A model generated the notes under the pieces. It was not told the DNA's origin. It saw only the letters and a program-made list of their open reading frames with translations, and made no database searches. Below, in pieces: positions 56,339-64,000 of a stretch of 64,000 nt of DNA. This DNA comes from Paenactinomyces guangxiensis (GTDB lineage: Bacteria > Bacillota > Bacilli > Thermoactinomycetales > Thermoactinomycetaceae), in assembly GCF_016055185.1 (NCBI RefSeq), contig NZ_JAECVR010000012.1:1-64000 (forward strand), in the 5' to 3' direction. The translations under genes were made by a program, and so were the position numbers. How positions within the stretch are numbered: the stretch's first letter is position 1; each line of letters opens with the position of its first letter.

Positions 56339-57940
56339 ATGGAAAACAAAGTTGATTTGAAAGGAATTGAACTGACCGCATCTGTTCCTGCAGAGTTTGC
56401 TGAAATTCTGACCCCGGAAGCGCTGGGCTTTGTTGCCCGGCTGTCTCGCAAATTCTCCCGTACCCGTGAATCTTTATTGAAAAAACGCTCCGAGCGTCAA
56501 CGAGATATCGACGCCGGAAACCTGCCCGGATTTTTGCCGGAAACGGAGTCGATCCGCCAAGGGGATTGGAAAATTGATCCGGTCCCCGAAAATCTGCAGG
56601 ATCGGAGGGTTGAGATCACAGGACCTGCAGGTAACCGCAAGATGGTCGTCAACGCCCTCAACTCCGGTGCTAAAGTATTCATGGCTGATTTTGAAGACGC
56701 CAACTCTCCCACCTGGGAAAACTCGGTTGGAGGCCAGGTAAACCTGCGGGATGCTATTCGACGCAAGATCGATTTCACCACTCCTGAAGGCAAACGGTAT
56801 GTGTTAAAGGATAAGGTTGCCACTCTGGTTGTTCGTCCCCGTGGCTGGCACCTTGAAGAAAAGCATATGAAAGTAGACGGCAAACCGGTTCCCGCTGGGT
56901 TGTTTGACTTTGGTCTCTACTTTTTCCACAACGCTCAAACTTTGCTGGAAAAAGGCTCCGGCCCATACTTCTACTTGCCGAAGTTAGAAAGTCACCTGGA
57001 GGCAAGACTCTGGAACGATGTTTTCGTCTACGCACAAGATACTCTGCATATCCCCCAGGGGACGATCAAAGCCACCGTGTTGATTGAGACGATTCTCGCC
57101 GCCTTTGAAATGGATGAAATTCTGTATGAACTTCGCCGTCACTCCGCAGGTCTTAATTGTGGACGATGGGATTATATTTTCAGTTATCTAAAAGTGTTCC
57201 GTAACCAACCCGGCACTATCCTGCCCGACCGGCAACAGGTGACCATGACTGTACCGATGATGCGCGCATATACCTTGCTCACCATCCAAACGTGTCATAA
57301 GAGAGGAGCTCATGCTATCGGGGGCATGGCTGCACAGATTCCCATCAAAAACGACCCGGCAGCCAACGAAGAAGCTCTAAGGAAGGTGAGGGCTGACAAA
57401 GAGCGGGAGGTTACTGACGGGCATGATGGCACTTGGGTAGCACACCCGGGACTGGTTCCGGTTGCTATGTCTGTCTTTGATGAGAAGATGCCGGGTCAGA
57501 ACCAGGTGCAATTGCAGCGGAACGATGTCCGTGTGACAGCTGAAGATCTGCTGGAAGTGCCAACCGGTACGATCACCGAAGAAGGGTTACGCACAAATGT
57601 CCGAGTGGGGATTCAATACATTGAAGAGTGGCTAAAGGGAAATGGAGCGGTCGCCATCAATCATCTCATGGAAGACGCGGCAACTGCTGAAATCTCCCGG
57701 GCCCAAGTGTGGCAGTGGATCCGTCACCCGAAAGGAGTGCTGGATGACGGTCGCAAGGTGACATTTGCTCTGTTTGAACAGGTGTTAGAAGAAGAGTTGA
57801 ATAAAATCCGAAACGAAATAGGGGATGAACGCTTTGCTTCCGGCAAGTACCAAGTCGCCCGCAAGCTGTTCCTGCGGCTGATCAGGGATGAAGCTTTTGT
57901 CGACTTCCTCACTCTTCCCGGATACAACCTGTTGGATTAA
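56339..57940 (+). CDS. aceB: Malate synthase A
   Basis: This 533-residue enzyme condenses glyoxylate with acetyl-CoA to malate. Conserved parts are [63 protein letters not shown], the catalytic-loop [10 protein letters not shown], and the C-terminal [19 protein letters not shown]. The length is that of isoform A. AAAGGAG lies about 10 bases before ATG 56339. It follows the glycolate oxidase genes by 64 bp, so the operon can turn glycolate into malate. Isocitrate lyase is not in the window. Confidence 0.95.
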   Translation: MENKVDLKGIELTASVPAEFAEILTPEALGFVARLSRKFSRTRESLLKKRSERQRDIDAGNLPGFLPETESIRQGDWKIDPVPENLQDRRVEITGPAGNRKMVVNALNSGAKVFMADFEDANSPTWENSVGGQVNLRDAIRRKIDFTTPEGKRYVLKDKVATLVVRPRGWHLEEKHMKVDGKPVPAGLFDFGLYFFHNAQTLLEKGSGPYFYLPKLESHLEARLWNDVFVYAQDTLHIPQGTIKATVLIETILAAFEMDEILYELRRHSAGLNCGRWDYIFSYLKVFRNQPGTILPDRQQVTMTVPMMRAYTLLTIQTCHKRGAHAIGGMAAQIPIKNDPAANEEALRKVRADKEREVTDGHDGTWVAHPGLVPVAMSVFDEKMPGQNQVQLQRNDVRVTAEDLLEVPTGTITEEGLRTNVRVGIQYIEEWLKGNGAVAINHLMEDAATAEISRAQVWQWIRHPKGVLDDGRKVTFALFEQVLEEELNKIRNEIGDERFASGKYQVARKLFLRLIRDEAFVDFLTLPGYNLLD

Positions 57941-58031
57941 ATTCTAAGGCCCTGTGTATAATCCTGATACACTAACCAAGCAGGAAATCCCTTTATATAA
58001 AGGAATTTAGAAAAGGAATAGGCCAAAATGC
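57941..58031. other. Junction between chromosome and integrated element
   Basis: About 90 bases between aceB and the integrase gene. They hold a short inverted repeat, AAATCCCTTTA/TAAAGGAATTT (about 57986-58010), and a CAAAATG...CATTTTG hairpin just after the integrase stop (minus strand). An attachment site is expected here or in the end of the integrase gene, but its core cannot be fixed without the other element end. Confidence 0.4.
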
Positions 58032-59144
58032 TCACATTTTGCCCACGTCTCCCATAAATGATTCTATGGCGTCGGCGGCTTCCTTCTGAATAGTTGGAAT
58101 GAGATGACTATATATATCAAGTGTAATTGATATGCTACTATGGCCCAAGCGTTCGGATACTATTTTAGGGTGAACGCCTTTTTGCAACAGAATCGACGCA
58201 TGAGTATGGCGCAAATCATGGAACCGGATACGAGGGACCCCGGCAGCCTGTTGAGTTTCGTGAAAAAATTCCGATATTGTGTCCGGGTGATACAATTCAC
58301 CCTTGCCCGTCGTAAATACAAAATCTGAAGTAATACCTAGTTGCTTATGCTCCTCCTGCTGTCTTTCCCTGTGTATTTTCAAGACGTCCAGGACGGACCG
58401 GGAAACATGGATAGACCGCCGTGAATTGGCAGTTTTCCCGCCTTCGTGGATGATTTTAACTTTATCTGAAACCGTCCAGGACCGGGAAACATGAATGATA
58501 GAGTTTTCAAAGTCTATGTCTTCCCATTTTAACCCTAATACTTCTCCTCTTCTCATACCTGTCATAAGGGTTAAATAATAAATAGGAAAAGCCCGCCGGG
58601 GCCGGGCGACCTCTAGGAACCGGTTGATTTCTTCCGGCGTCCAGACGTTGAAATTCCGTGGTTTTGGCCGCGGGAGTTCTATTCCTGCCGCCGGGTTTTC
58701 CTTTATTAACTTCATCTTTACGGCCCAGCCAAGGGACCCGTTGACGACGTTATGAATGGCCTTAATCGAATTCGGGGACAATTCTTTTTCAGCGTAGAAC
58801 CGGCTTATATGTATCGGCTTTAATTCTGCCAACCGTATCCGGCCAATTGTATCCGATATATAAAAGTTTACGATACGATTGTAGCGGGAAAACGTAGTCT
58901 TTTTTACCTTAGGTTTAACATTTTTTAACCAATCGAAAAGAAGTTCGTTAAAAGTCATTTTTGTTTCTTCTATATATTGGCCTCGATTGATGTCCGCCAA
59001 CAATTCAGCCAGGGCAGCTTCAGCCGCCTTCTTGGTTTTAAAGCCGCCTTTCATCTTCTGACGGCGTTTTCCTGTTACTGGGTCCCGACCAATGTCGACA
59101 ACGTAGCACCAACCGGCCCCGCGTTTTTTGATGCTTCCCTTCAC
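58032..59144 (-). CDS. int: Tyrosine-type site-specific integrase
   Basis: 370 residues: an N-terminal AP2-like arm-binding part (GSIKKRGAGWCYVVDIGRDP), a core-binding domain (about 60-150, MTFNELLFDWLKNVKP) and the catalytic domain. Catalytic residues: R198 in TGMRRGE, H309-x-x-R312 in HDLRHTH, H335 in LGHSS and the nucleophile Y345 in LDIYSHL. It would integrate and excise the element whose genes follow. It lies at the very end next to aceB, the usual place beside attL. Confidence 0.93.
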   Translation of the reverse strand: MKGSIKKRGAGWCYVVDIGRDPVTGKRRQKMKGGFKTKKAAEAALAELLADINRGQYIEETKMTFNELLFDWLKNVKPKVKKTTFSRYNRIVNFYISDTIGRIRLAELKPIHISRFYAEKELSPNSIKAIHNVVNGSLGWAVKMKLIKENPAAGIELPRPKPRNFNVWTPEEINRFLEVARPRRAFPIYYLTLMTGMRRGEVLGLKWEDIDFENSIIHVSRSWTVSDKVKIIHEGGKTANSRRSIHVSRSVLDVLKIHRERQQEEHKQLGITSDFVFTTGKGELYHPDTISEFFHETQQAAGVPRIRFHDLRHTHASILLQKGVHPKIVSERLGHSSISITLDIYSHLIPTIQKEAADAIESFMGDVGKM

Positions 59145-59460
59145 TTGTCGTCCTCCTTATGCTATAATATACGAACTGACGTTCTTACATAAAAAAGGAG
59201 ATGGGAACGCTTGGAAACTAACAAGCAACTAACAAACCACTAACAAGGATTTTAACAAACAAACTAACAAGAGGCTAGGCCAATAATATCAATGGTTCTG
59301 GCCAATAGTCAACAAACAAACTAACAAGCTAAGACTCTTTAAACTAACAACAACCAAGAATACAAGAATATAAATAATATATGTCGTTTCTTCACCGCTT
59401 CACGATAAGGCATTTTGATTTTTACTAAAATTATTGTGGGTAATAGTGTTTTAACCTATA
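59145..59460. repeat. Gene-poor stretch with ACTAACAA direct repeats (iteron-like)
   Basis: Six exact copies of ACTAACAA start at 59217, 59228, 59239, 59263, 59320 and 59343, the first three exactly 11 bp apart; a degenerate copy is at about 59252. Two more copies with the same 11-bp spacing lie inside the replication initiator gene near 63143-63162, and the sequence after the last copy (ACAACCAA...AAATAATA...GTCGTTTC) also resembles that gene's linker. The stretch may be a duplicated relic of the linker or a set of protein-binding iterons. Confidence 0.6.
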
Positions 59461-59493
59461 ATGAAAGAAACAGAATTCGGGGAGGGGTTAAGA

Positions 59494-59727
59494 GTGGCCA
59501 CAAACAAAGAGGACAAAGAGATGAGTGAAGTGAAAAAGATTGTCTTGGATTATTTGGCCTATGTGTTACATACCGCGAAGATTGCCCCGTCGTCAAACGT
59601 TAGCGAGATTGTACGTGAGTTAAAAAAGAAAGGTTATATTGATGAAAGTGATTTAAAAAAAGCTGCTTCTATGGATATTGTCCTTTTACTGCCTATTGCT
59701 TTTATTGTTAAGTGTTTTTGCGGTTAA
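59494..59727 (+). CDS. Small element-encoded protein of unknown function
   Basis: About 77 residues from GTG 59494, which has GGGGAGGGG 8 bases upstream. The N-terminal 55 residues are charged and helical (KKIVLDYLAYVLHTAKIAP...SEIVRELKKKGYIDESDLKKA), and the last 18 are hydrophobic (DIVLLLPIAFIVKCFCG). It may be membrane-attached by its C-terminus. I recognise no family. It is convergent with the repressor gene, and a shared terminator follows. Confidence 0.5.
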   Translation: MATNKEDKEMSEVKKIVLDYLAYVLHTAKIAPSSNVSEIVRELKKKGYIDESDLKKAASMDIVLLLPIAFIVKCFCG

Positions 59728-59736
59728 AAAGAAAAA

Positions 59737-59766
59737 AACCGCCCGGTTGTTATTGGGCGGTTATTT
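59737..59766. terminator. Bidirectional terminator between the small gene and the repressor
   Basis: AACCGCCC (59737-59744) pairs with GGGCGGTT (59755-59762), with A-rich and T-rich flanks on the two sides. Confidence 0.8.
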
Positions 59767-60117
59767 TAATTTGTTCCTGATAATAAACTCTAGAAATCCT
59801 TTAAGCTGTATCAAGTCCGTTCCCTTCAACTCTACTCCGTCATATGTCAACTCTCCACTCTCTAACAATGTCTTGAGGTTCTTTATTTCTTCCTGGTTGT
59901 TACTAATTAGAAAATCGGTTGGGACGTCCAGAACGTCGGCTATATTCGCTAAATTTTGCAAATCGGGTATGCGTGTGCCATTTTCGTAACATGATAACGT
60001 AGCCTCTGCAAGACCTGTCTTTCCTGCTAATTCCCTAATAGTTAATTTTTTGTTTTTCCTAGCACGCCGCAGACGAGCCCCGAATTCCTGTCGGGCCTCC
60101 TTGTCCATGTTTGACAC
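59761..60117 (-). CDS. XRE-family repressor (CI/ImmR-like) of the element
   Basis: 118 residues: an N-terminal helix-turn-helix of the Cro/CI type (FGARLRRARKNKKLTIRELAGKTGLAEATLSCYENGTRIPDLQNLANIADVL, about 12-64) and a short C-terminal dimerisation part without a protease-cleavage (LexA-like) domain. AGGAGG lies 8 bases before ATG 60117. It is divergent from the excisionase-replication genes, the classic repressor position. The TTGCG-N3-CGCAA sites at the two early promoters are its likely operators. Confidence 0.88.
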   Translation of the reverse strand: MSNMDKEARQEFGARLRRARKNKKLTIRELAGKTGLAEATLSCYENGTRIPDLQNLANIADVLDVPTDFLISNNQEEIKNLKTLLESGELTYDGVELKGTDLIQLKGFLEFIIRNKLK

Positions 60118-60342
60118 CTCCTGTTCTCAGGCAACCTCAATTTATATTTTTTTAAATTAGTATCACCGAGAGTAAAAAAACAAAGTGAAATCTTTGCGCT
60201 GAATTTAATTTACCTTATGTGGTTACAATTTGTCAACGAGTAACGAATAATATATTTAAGTGCTTCTTTCTGTTGTTATTTTTTATTTTGCTTTTTATCT
60301 TTACAAATCGCAAACTTTTTTATAAAAAAGTTTATTTTCCGC

Positions 60343-60395
60343 TTGACAACTTAGCGTAGCGCATAGTATCATTTTAATTGTAATACGAAACGCAA
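60343..60395 (+). promoter_or_regulatory. Early promoter 1 with two operator-like sites
   Basis: TTGACA (60343-60348) with a TAGTAT-like -10 near 60364. TAGCGTAGCGCAT (60352-60364) lies in the spacer and ATACGAAACGCAA (60383-60395) downstream, centres 31 bp apart. Both resemble the perfect TTGCG-N3-CGCAA sites of the second promoter at 62706. Likely target of the XRE repressor. Confidence 0.6.
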
Positions 60396-60412
60396 CGAGA
60401 GGGGGCCAACAG

Positions 60413-60676
60413 ATGACGAACAGCGAAGAACTTTTTTTTACTCATCTCAGTCACGTTCTGCAAGAAATCATTGAAAAAAATTCACGGAAAGATGATTCCT
60501 TAGTATACACGGTCCAGGAGGCTGCTGAGAAATTGAAAATTTCCACCAATAAAGCCTACGAGTTGGCCAGGTGCGGCGAGATACCTACCGTTAAAATTGG
60601 CGGCAGGGTCATGGTTCCTAAAAAACGCTTGGAAGATATGGTTAATTCGGAAGGAGGCGGGCAGCAATGGGCCTGA
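60413..60676 (+). CDS. Excisionase-like helix-turn-helix DNA-binding protein
   Basis: 87 residues with a winged MerR/excisionase-type fold in the second half (YTVQEAAEKLKISTNKAYELARCGEIPTVKIGGRVMVPKKRLEDMV, about 32-77). Such proteins bend DNA for excision or regulate early genes. GAGAGGGGG precedes ATG 60413. It is the first gene of the rightward early operon and overlaps the next gene by 10 bases. Confidence 0.8.
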   Translation: MTNSEELFFTHLSHVLQEIIEKNSRKDDSLVYTVQEAAEKLKISTNKAYELARCGEIPTVKIGGRVMVPKKRLEDMVNSEGGGQQWA

Positions 60677-60909
60677 AACAAAAATATTGTCCTGATTGCA
60701 AAACGGTTCCAGTTTCATTTGTGTTAGGGGCCAGCAAGCCAGGGAAGCCGGCAAAAGATTTTTACCATTGCAGCAATTGCAACGAGAATTTTTCTGCCGA
60801 TTTTAAAGGGTTCATTAAACGGCCGATAAAACCCAGGAAAGCATTTGCGGCTACCACTTACTTAACTGATAAGTCCAACCGGCGAGCATACGATGCTCAC
60901 TGGTTTTAA
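60667..60909 (+). CDS. Small zinc-ribbon protein
   Basis: 80 residues with two CxxC knuckles (YCPDCKTV and HCSNCNENF) that would bind one zinc ion, and a basic second half (GFIKRPIKPRKAF). A nucleic-acid-binding role is plausible from charge and context. GGAGGCGG lies ahead of ATG 60667 inside the preceding gene. No family name recognised. Confidence 0.65.
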   Translation: MGLKQKYCPDCKTVPVSFVLGASKPGKPAKDFYHCSNCNENFSADFKGFIKRPIKPRKAFAATTYLTDKSNRRAYDAHWF

Positions 60910-60948
60910 CATAGATTCTCAAAAATGAAAATTAGGAGGTTATGCGAA

Positions 60949-61695
60949 ATGGCTTACAACAATTACGGAAATAAAAACAAAGGGCAAGGCGAAAAAAAAG
61001 AACCGGAATACTTAGAAACTTATGCAACAGTAAATGAACGGCTGATGAAATTTCGTGAGGACTACCCGGAAGGAATCATTGACCCGGAGATTATTAAATG
61101 GACCGATGACGGTTTAATAGTCATTCAAGTCAAGATTTACAAAAACCCGGAAGACTTCAAAAACGGGATTTTTGCAGCCAAGGCACACGCCTATGAAAAA
61201 GACGGAACGGGATATATCAACAAAGGGAGCGCATTAGAGAATTGTGAAACGTCCGCTATAGGGCGAGCATTGGCCCATATGGGATACGACATAAAAAAGT
61301 CTATCGCTTCCCGTGAAGAAGTAGCGAACGCGGTTTACAGACGGGAACAAGAGCAAGTGAAAAAAGAGCAGCCGCAACGAAAACAGGAACAAGCGCAGAC
61401 GCAACAACTGCCGCAAAAACAAGCGCAACCAGCCGAAAAAAAAGAGCCCATTAAACCCAAAACCCTGGGCGAGATAAAAGTTATTTGGATGCGTTTGGGC
61501 TACAAAGCGGAAGACTTAGGCCGGCAACTTAAAAACCTTTACGGAGTAAACGACATTACTAGACTATCAGAGGAACAAGCCCAGGAGTTCCTGGGCAAGT
61601 TGAAAGACTTGGAAGAAACGCGAAAAAAACAACTGTTTGAAGAATTTAAACAGACGGTGAGCGACGAAACGCAGCCGGACAAGAAAACCGCATAA
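60949..61695 (+). CDS. Phage-type DNA metabolism protein, possible single-strand annealing protein
   Basis: About 248 residues. The first 125 hold a pattern I have seen in phage genomes near SSB genes (VNERLMKFREDYPEGIID...GTGYINKGSALENCETSAIGRALAHMGYDI...ASREEVANA). A Gln/Lys-rich linker (about 130-175) and a small C-terminal helical domain (LGEIKVIWMRLGYKAEDLGRQLKNLYGVNDITRLSEEQAQEFLGKL) follow. The position just before SSB suggests recombination or replication, perhaps strand annealing; the sequence does not prove it. AGGAGG lies before ATG 60949. Confidence 0.65.
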   Translation: MAYNNYGNKNKGQGEKKEPEYLETYATVNERLMKFREDYPEGIIDPEIIKWTDDGLIVIQVKIYKNPEDFKNGIFAAKAHAYEKDGTGYINKGSALENCETSAIGRALAHMGYDIKKSIASREEVANAVYRREQEQVKKEQPQRKQEQAQTQQLPQKQAQPAEKKEPIKPKTLGEIKVIWMRLGYKAEDLGRQLKNLYGVNDITRLSEEQAQEFLGKLKDLEETRKKQLFEEFKQTVSDETQPDKKTA

Positions 61696-61803
61696 AAAAG
61701 GCCCGGCAAAACCGGGCAAGCAACAGAATTGGGGATGTGCCGGGGCGGGAGTTATTCCGCCCTGACAAAAGGTATTATAACATTTTCTCCGGGAGGCGTA
61801 ACA

Positions 61804-62157
61804 ATGGAATTGGTAAGAGAGAGTGAATATATAGACGTTTACCGCATTGAAAACGGTGTGATTTTGGAGGTTAGAAAGTACATGCGGACCGGTTGGCGTG
61901 TATGGCATTCCCCAAAATATTCAGAGCCCATAGAAGGAACGCCGGGAGCCTACAGATTGAAACGAAAATATAAAGATTTACCTAAAGGAACCGTAATCAT
62001 TGACGGGTTCCCGGTTGAGACCATAAAGGAGCCGGATAATTTCGAGACAGAACTGCGTTTATCCGGCGGGGTTTTGTACGGAACGATAGACAAGCACGCG
62101 AGAATCTATACTTTAATCTTAGATATTTTAAATGATTACCGGGAGGGGCTTGTATAA
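61804..62157 (+). CDS. Element protein of unknown function
   Basis: 117 residues, ATG 61804 with GGGAGG 7 bases upstream. Two beta-rich segments ([44 protein letters not shown]) can be seen. No family recognised. Its stop overlaps the ssb start (TAATG), so it is translated together with SSB. Confidence 0.6.
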   Translation: MELVRESEYIDVYRIENGVILEVRKYMRTGWRVWHSPKYSEPIEGTPGAYRLKRKYKDLPKGTVIIDGFPVETIKEPDNFETELRLSGGVLYGTIDKHARIYTLILDILNDYREGLV

Positions 62158-62558
62158 TGCTGAATGAAGTTATTTTAATTGGCCGTTTGACACGTGACCC
62201 TGATTTAAAATACACCCAGTCAGGCGTAGCAGTTACAAATTTTACCCTTGCAGTTAACCGTCGTTTCACTAATCAACAAGGGGAACGCGAAGCCGATTTT
62301 ATTAATATTGTCGCTTGGCGCAAAACGGCCGAAAATTGTGCGGAGCATCTAAGAAAAGGTTCATTAGCCGCGGTGACTGGTAGCATTGAGACAGGCAGCT
62401 ACGAGAAGGAAGGCCGGACCGTCTACACTACGCATGTGAATGCAAGGAATGTTCAATTCCTTGACAGACGCGGGGGAAATAGCGGAGCCGGGAAGACTGA
62501 CCCATTCGCAGACGACGGACAGCCAATAGATATTAAAGATGAAGATTTACCGTTTTGA
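62157..62558 (+). CDS. ssb: Single-stranded DNA-binding protein
   Basis: 133 residues: an OB-fold ([36 protein letters not shown]...[39 protein letters not shown]) and a short linker ending in the acidic tip DEDLPF, which binds partner proteins. It is shorter than chromosomal SSB and belongs to the element. It covers single-stranded DNA during element replication. Start coupled to the preceding gene. Confidence 0.95.
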   Translation: MLNEVILIGRLTRDPDLKYTQSGVAVTNFTLAVNRRFTNQQGEREADFINIVAWRKTAENCAEHLRKGSLAAVTGSIETGSYEKEGRTVYTTHVNARNVQFLDRRGGNSGAGKTDPFADDGQPIDIKDEDLPF

Positions 62559-62705
62559 GCGCTCCGCACAACTACGCTTATCCTAGCGGGTGAAAGTCCT
62601 TCAAACCAGTGACCTACTCTACGAGTGGGCTGGAAATAGGAAAACCAGAAGCAAAAGGAGGGTTAACGCCCTCCTCCCTTTATACTCATTTTTTAAAATC
62701 TATTG
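62559..62705 (+). ncRNA. Possible structured RNA or intron relic followed by a terminator
   Basis: The stretch holds GCGGGTGAAAGTCC (a spelling often met in group II intron RNA) and a bulged hairpin CCAGTGACCTACTC-TAC-GAGTGGGCTGG at about 62609-62636. A terminator-like GGAGGG TTAACG CCCTCC follows (62657-62674) with a short T-rich end. It could be a small element RNA or the debris of an intron. Not matched to a known family. Confidence 0.3.
62656..62680 (+). terminator. Terminator after ssb
   Basis: AGGAGGG (62656-62662), loop TTAACG, CCCTCCT (62669-62675), followed by CCCTTTAT. A moderate rho-independent signal that would separate the first early operon from the replication operon. Confidence 0.6.
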
Positions 62706-62757
62706 TTGACATCTTTGCGTAACGCAATGTATTATATATTTATCTTGCGAAACGCAA
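62706..62757 (+). promoter_or_regulatory. Early promoter 2 with two perfect operators
   Basis: TTGACA (62706-62711), an 18-bp spacer and TATTAT (62730-62735). TTGCGTAACGCAA (62715-62727) fills the spacer and TTGCGAAACGCAA (62745-62757) lies just downstream; centres are 30 bp apart. The arrangement repeats that of promoter 1 at 60343, so one repressor probably controls both. Confidence 0.75.
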
Positions 62758-62781
62758 TATTTTTGTTTGGGGGTTAGCGTT

Positions 62782-63585
62782 TTGAGCGGATGGATTAAGG
62801 TGCATAGAAAATTGTTAAATTCGGGCATGTGGAAGAGTCTGAACAGCAAACAAAGGGATGTAGCAATGACTATTCTACTCATGGTTTTCCATGATGAGAG
62901 CCGGGTTGACACAGGGGAAAACATTGTCAAAACCAAGCCGGGGCAAAGGTTTTGTTCGCTGGAGAGCATCCGGGAGCATTGCGCAAAAGATGTGACCATA
63001 CAAAACATACGGACCGCATTGACGAAATTAGAAAAGTGGGGATTTTTAACATGCGAATCAACAAACAAAGGGAGGCTGATAACCGTTGTAAATTGGGAGG
63101 TTTACCAATCACCCGAAAAAAATCAACAAGCAGACCAACAGGCAACTAACAAACAACTAACAACAACCAATAATAATAAAGAAATAAATAATAATAACGT
63201 CGTTTCCGAGTCTGAAGAAGAACAACCGAAAAAGAAACGAAAGCGGACATACCCCGATGACTTCATGGAGTTTTGGAAGGTTTACCCCAGGACAAGGAAG
63301 ATGAACAAGAAGAAGACATACGAGTTGTACAAACAATTGATAGATGATGGAGAAAAGCCGGAAGACTTGATAAAGGCGGCCGAGAACTATGCTAGGGAAT
63401 GCGAAGAGAAGGAAACGCCGGAGAAATACATCAAACATCCTACAACCTTTTTGGGGATGGATGAACCATTTAGGGACTATATCGAAGATGATTATTACCA
63501 GGCGGAAGAAGCGGAACCGGTAAACCTGCAATTGAGCGATGATTTTTTGATGAGGAAATTACAAGAGGCAGTAGCGAATCTATAG
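62782..63585 (+). CDS. Phage-type replication initiator/DnaD-like protein
   Basis: About 267 residues. The N-terminal winged-helix part (LSGWIKVHRKLLNSGMWKSLNSKQRDVAMTILLMVFH...IQNIRTALTKLEKWGFLT) is typical of phage replication proteins. A long Gln/Asn-rich linker (about 115-150) follows, and then a C-terminal domain (YPDDFMEFWKVYPRTRKMNKKKTYELYKQLID...KHPTTFLGMDEPF) found in phage initiators that load the helicase. TTG start at 62782 after GGGGG. The linker DNA contains ACTAACAA repeats, which may mark the origin, as in lambda gene O. Confidence 0.78.
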   Translation: MSGWIKVHRKLLNSGMWKSLNSKQRDVAMTILLMVFHDESRVDTGENIVKTKPGQRFCSLESIREHCAKDVTIQNIRTALTKLEKWGFLTCESTNKGRLITVVNWEVYQSPEKNQQADQQATNKQLTTTNNNKEINNNNVVSESEEEQPKKKRKRTYPDDFMEFWKVYPRTRKMNKKKTYELYKQLIDDGEKPEDLIKAAENYARECEEKETPEKYIKHPTTFLGMDEPFRDYIEDDYYQAEEAEPVNLQLSDDFLMRKLQEAVANL

Positions 63586-63597
63586 GAGGAATACAAA

Positions 63598-64000
63598 ATG
63601 AAATATTCGGCAGAGGTTGAACGGAATGTTGTTGGGTCTGTGTTATCGGAACCGGAAGTAATTGCTGATATTATTGACATGGAAGCGGATGAATTCAAAG
63701 AGAAAGATTGCCAATTGATTTGGACAGCAGTTAAATATCTCTACGAGACTGACCAGCCTATCGAATTGCCTAGCGTTGTGCAGATACTGAAAGAAGCGGA
63801 CCGGCTAGAAGAAGTCGGGGGTGTTTTGAGGCTAACTGATTTAATGAATGTCCCAACGGCCAAAAACGTCAAATACTACGCCAACATCGTCCGTCAAGCT
63901 GCAACCCTTCGGAGGTTGGCTGAAAAGGCTCAGGAAATATATTCACGTGCTCAATTCGCAGCCCCAAGCGAAGCGGAAACCCTGGTCGAAGAAATGGAAA
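63598..64000 (+). CDS. dnaB: DnaB-type replicative helicase, N-terminal part (cut by window end)
   Basis: 134 residues are visible and the frame runs off the window. The N-terminal domain of DnaB is recognised by AEVERNVVGSVLSEPEVIADI, EFKEKDCQLIWTAVKYLYE, EVGGVLRLTDLMNVPTAKNVKYYANIVRQAATLRRL. The RecA-like ATPase domain should follow. AGGAGG lies 8 bases before ATG 63598, 12 bases after the initiator gene, so helicase and initiator are one replication unit. Confidence 0.85.
   Translation, partial: MKYSAEVERNVVGSVLSEPEVIADIIDMEADEFKEKDCQLIWTAVKYLYETDQPIELPSVVQILKEADRLEEVGGVLRLTDLMNVPTAKNVKYYANIVRQAATLRRLAEKAQEIYSRAQFAAPSEAETLVEEME

Noticed and set aside
57941-58031. tRNA-type attachment site for the integrase
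   Set aside because: No tRNA gene or tRNA 3' end is present; the att core cannot be defined from one end.
1-64000. CRISPR arrays, tRNA or rRNA genes
   Set aside because: No regularly spaced repeats with unique spacers, and no cloverleaf or rRNA-like sequence, were seen on either strand.

Overview
The window looks like chromosomal DNA of an endospore-forming member of the Bacillales. The evidence is a spore photoproduct lyase, a DUF2512 membrane protein, a YkuS-type small protein, an AiiA-type lactonase, strong AGGAGG ribosome binding sites and frequent GTG/TTG starts. The family Thermoactinomycetaceae is a guess that the sequence alone cannot settle. No rRNA, tRNA or CRISPR array was seen.

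Layout. 1-2001: the 3' end of one group II intron, split between its domains V and VI by a complete second group II intron with its own reverse transcriptase (a nested intron, or twintron). 2111-18185: an MFS exporter, a nonribosomal peptide synthetase (NRPS) locus with a TauD/SyrP-like dioxygenase, and a divergent alanine racemase. The NRPS reads A-T-C / dioxygenase / degenerate C-A-T-C-A(truncated)-C(truncated)-A-T-TE. It carries about ten frameshifts, several nonsense codons and one internal deletion, so it is decayed or badly sequenced; the racemase and dioxygenase bodies are open. 18186-26820: a stretch rich in broken genes: a frameshifted THUMP methyltransferase, an SMI1/KNR4 relic, a truncated amidase, a Tn3 transposase tail and an internally deleted phosphotransferase. 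Intact trxB, an AHL lactonase gene and a TetR gene with its operators lie among them.

26821-57940: mostly intact core genes. These are splB, a DoxX-like protein, a squalene/phytoene synthase homologue, PaiB, a class III aminotransferase coupled to an RpiR regulator, two phosphoesterases, class I ribonucleotide reductase under a pair of NrdR-like boxes, an ADP-ribosylglycohydrolase, a split LigD-type end-joining pair (ligase and polymerase as separate genes), small coat-like proteins, mtaD, and a membrane protein with a short FtsH-like protease. Then follow hbd-ackA, an aspartate-type aminotransferase, ykuS, and a glycolate-to-malate operon: GntR regulator, GlcE-like flavoprotein, a GlcF-GlcD fusion and malate synthase. 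The last would oxidise glycolate to glyoxylate and condense it with acetyl-CoA.

58032-64000: the left end of an integrated phage-like or conjugative element. It has a tyrosine integrase and a Cro/CI-type repressor facing one way. Facing the other are an excisionase-like protein, a zinc-ribbon protein, a possible annealing protein, SSB, a replication initiator and the start of a DnaB-type helicase. Two early promoters share paired TTGCG-N3-CGCAA operators about 30 bp apart, and iteron-like ACTAACAA repeats occur both next to the integrase and inside the initiator gene.
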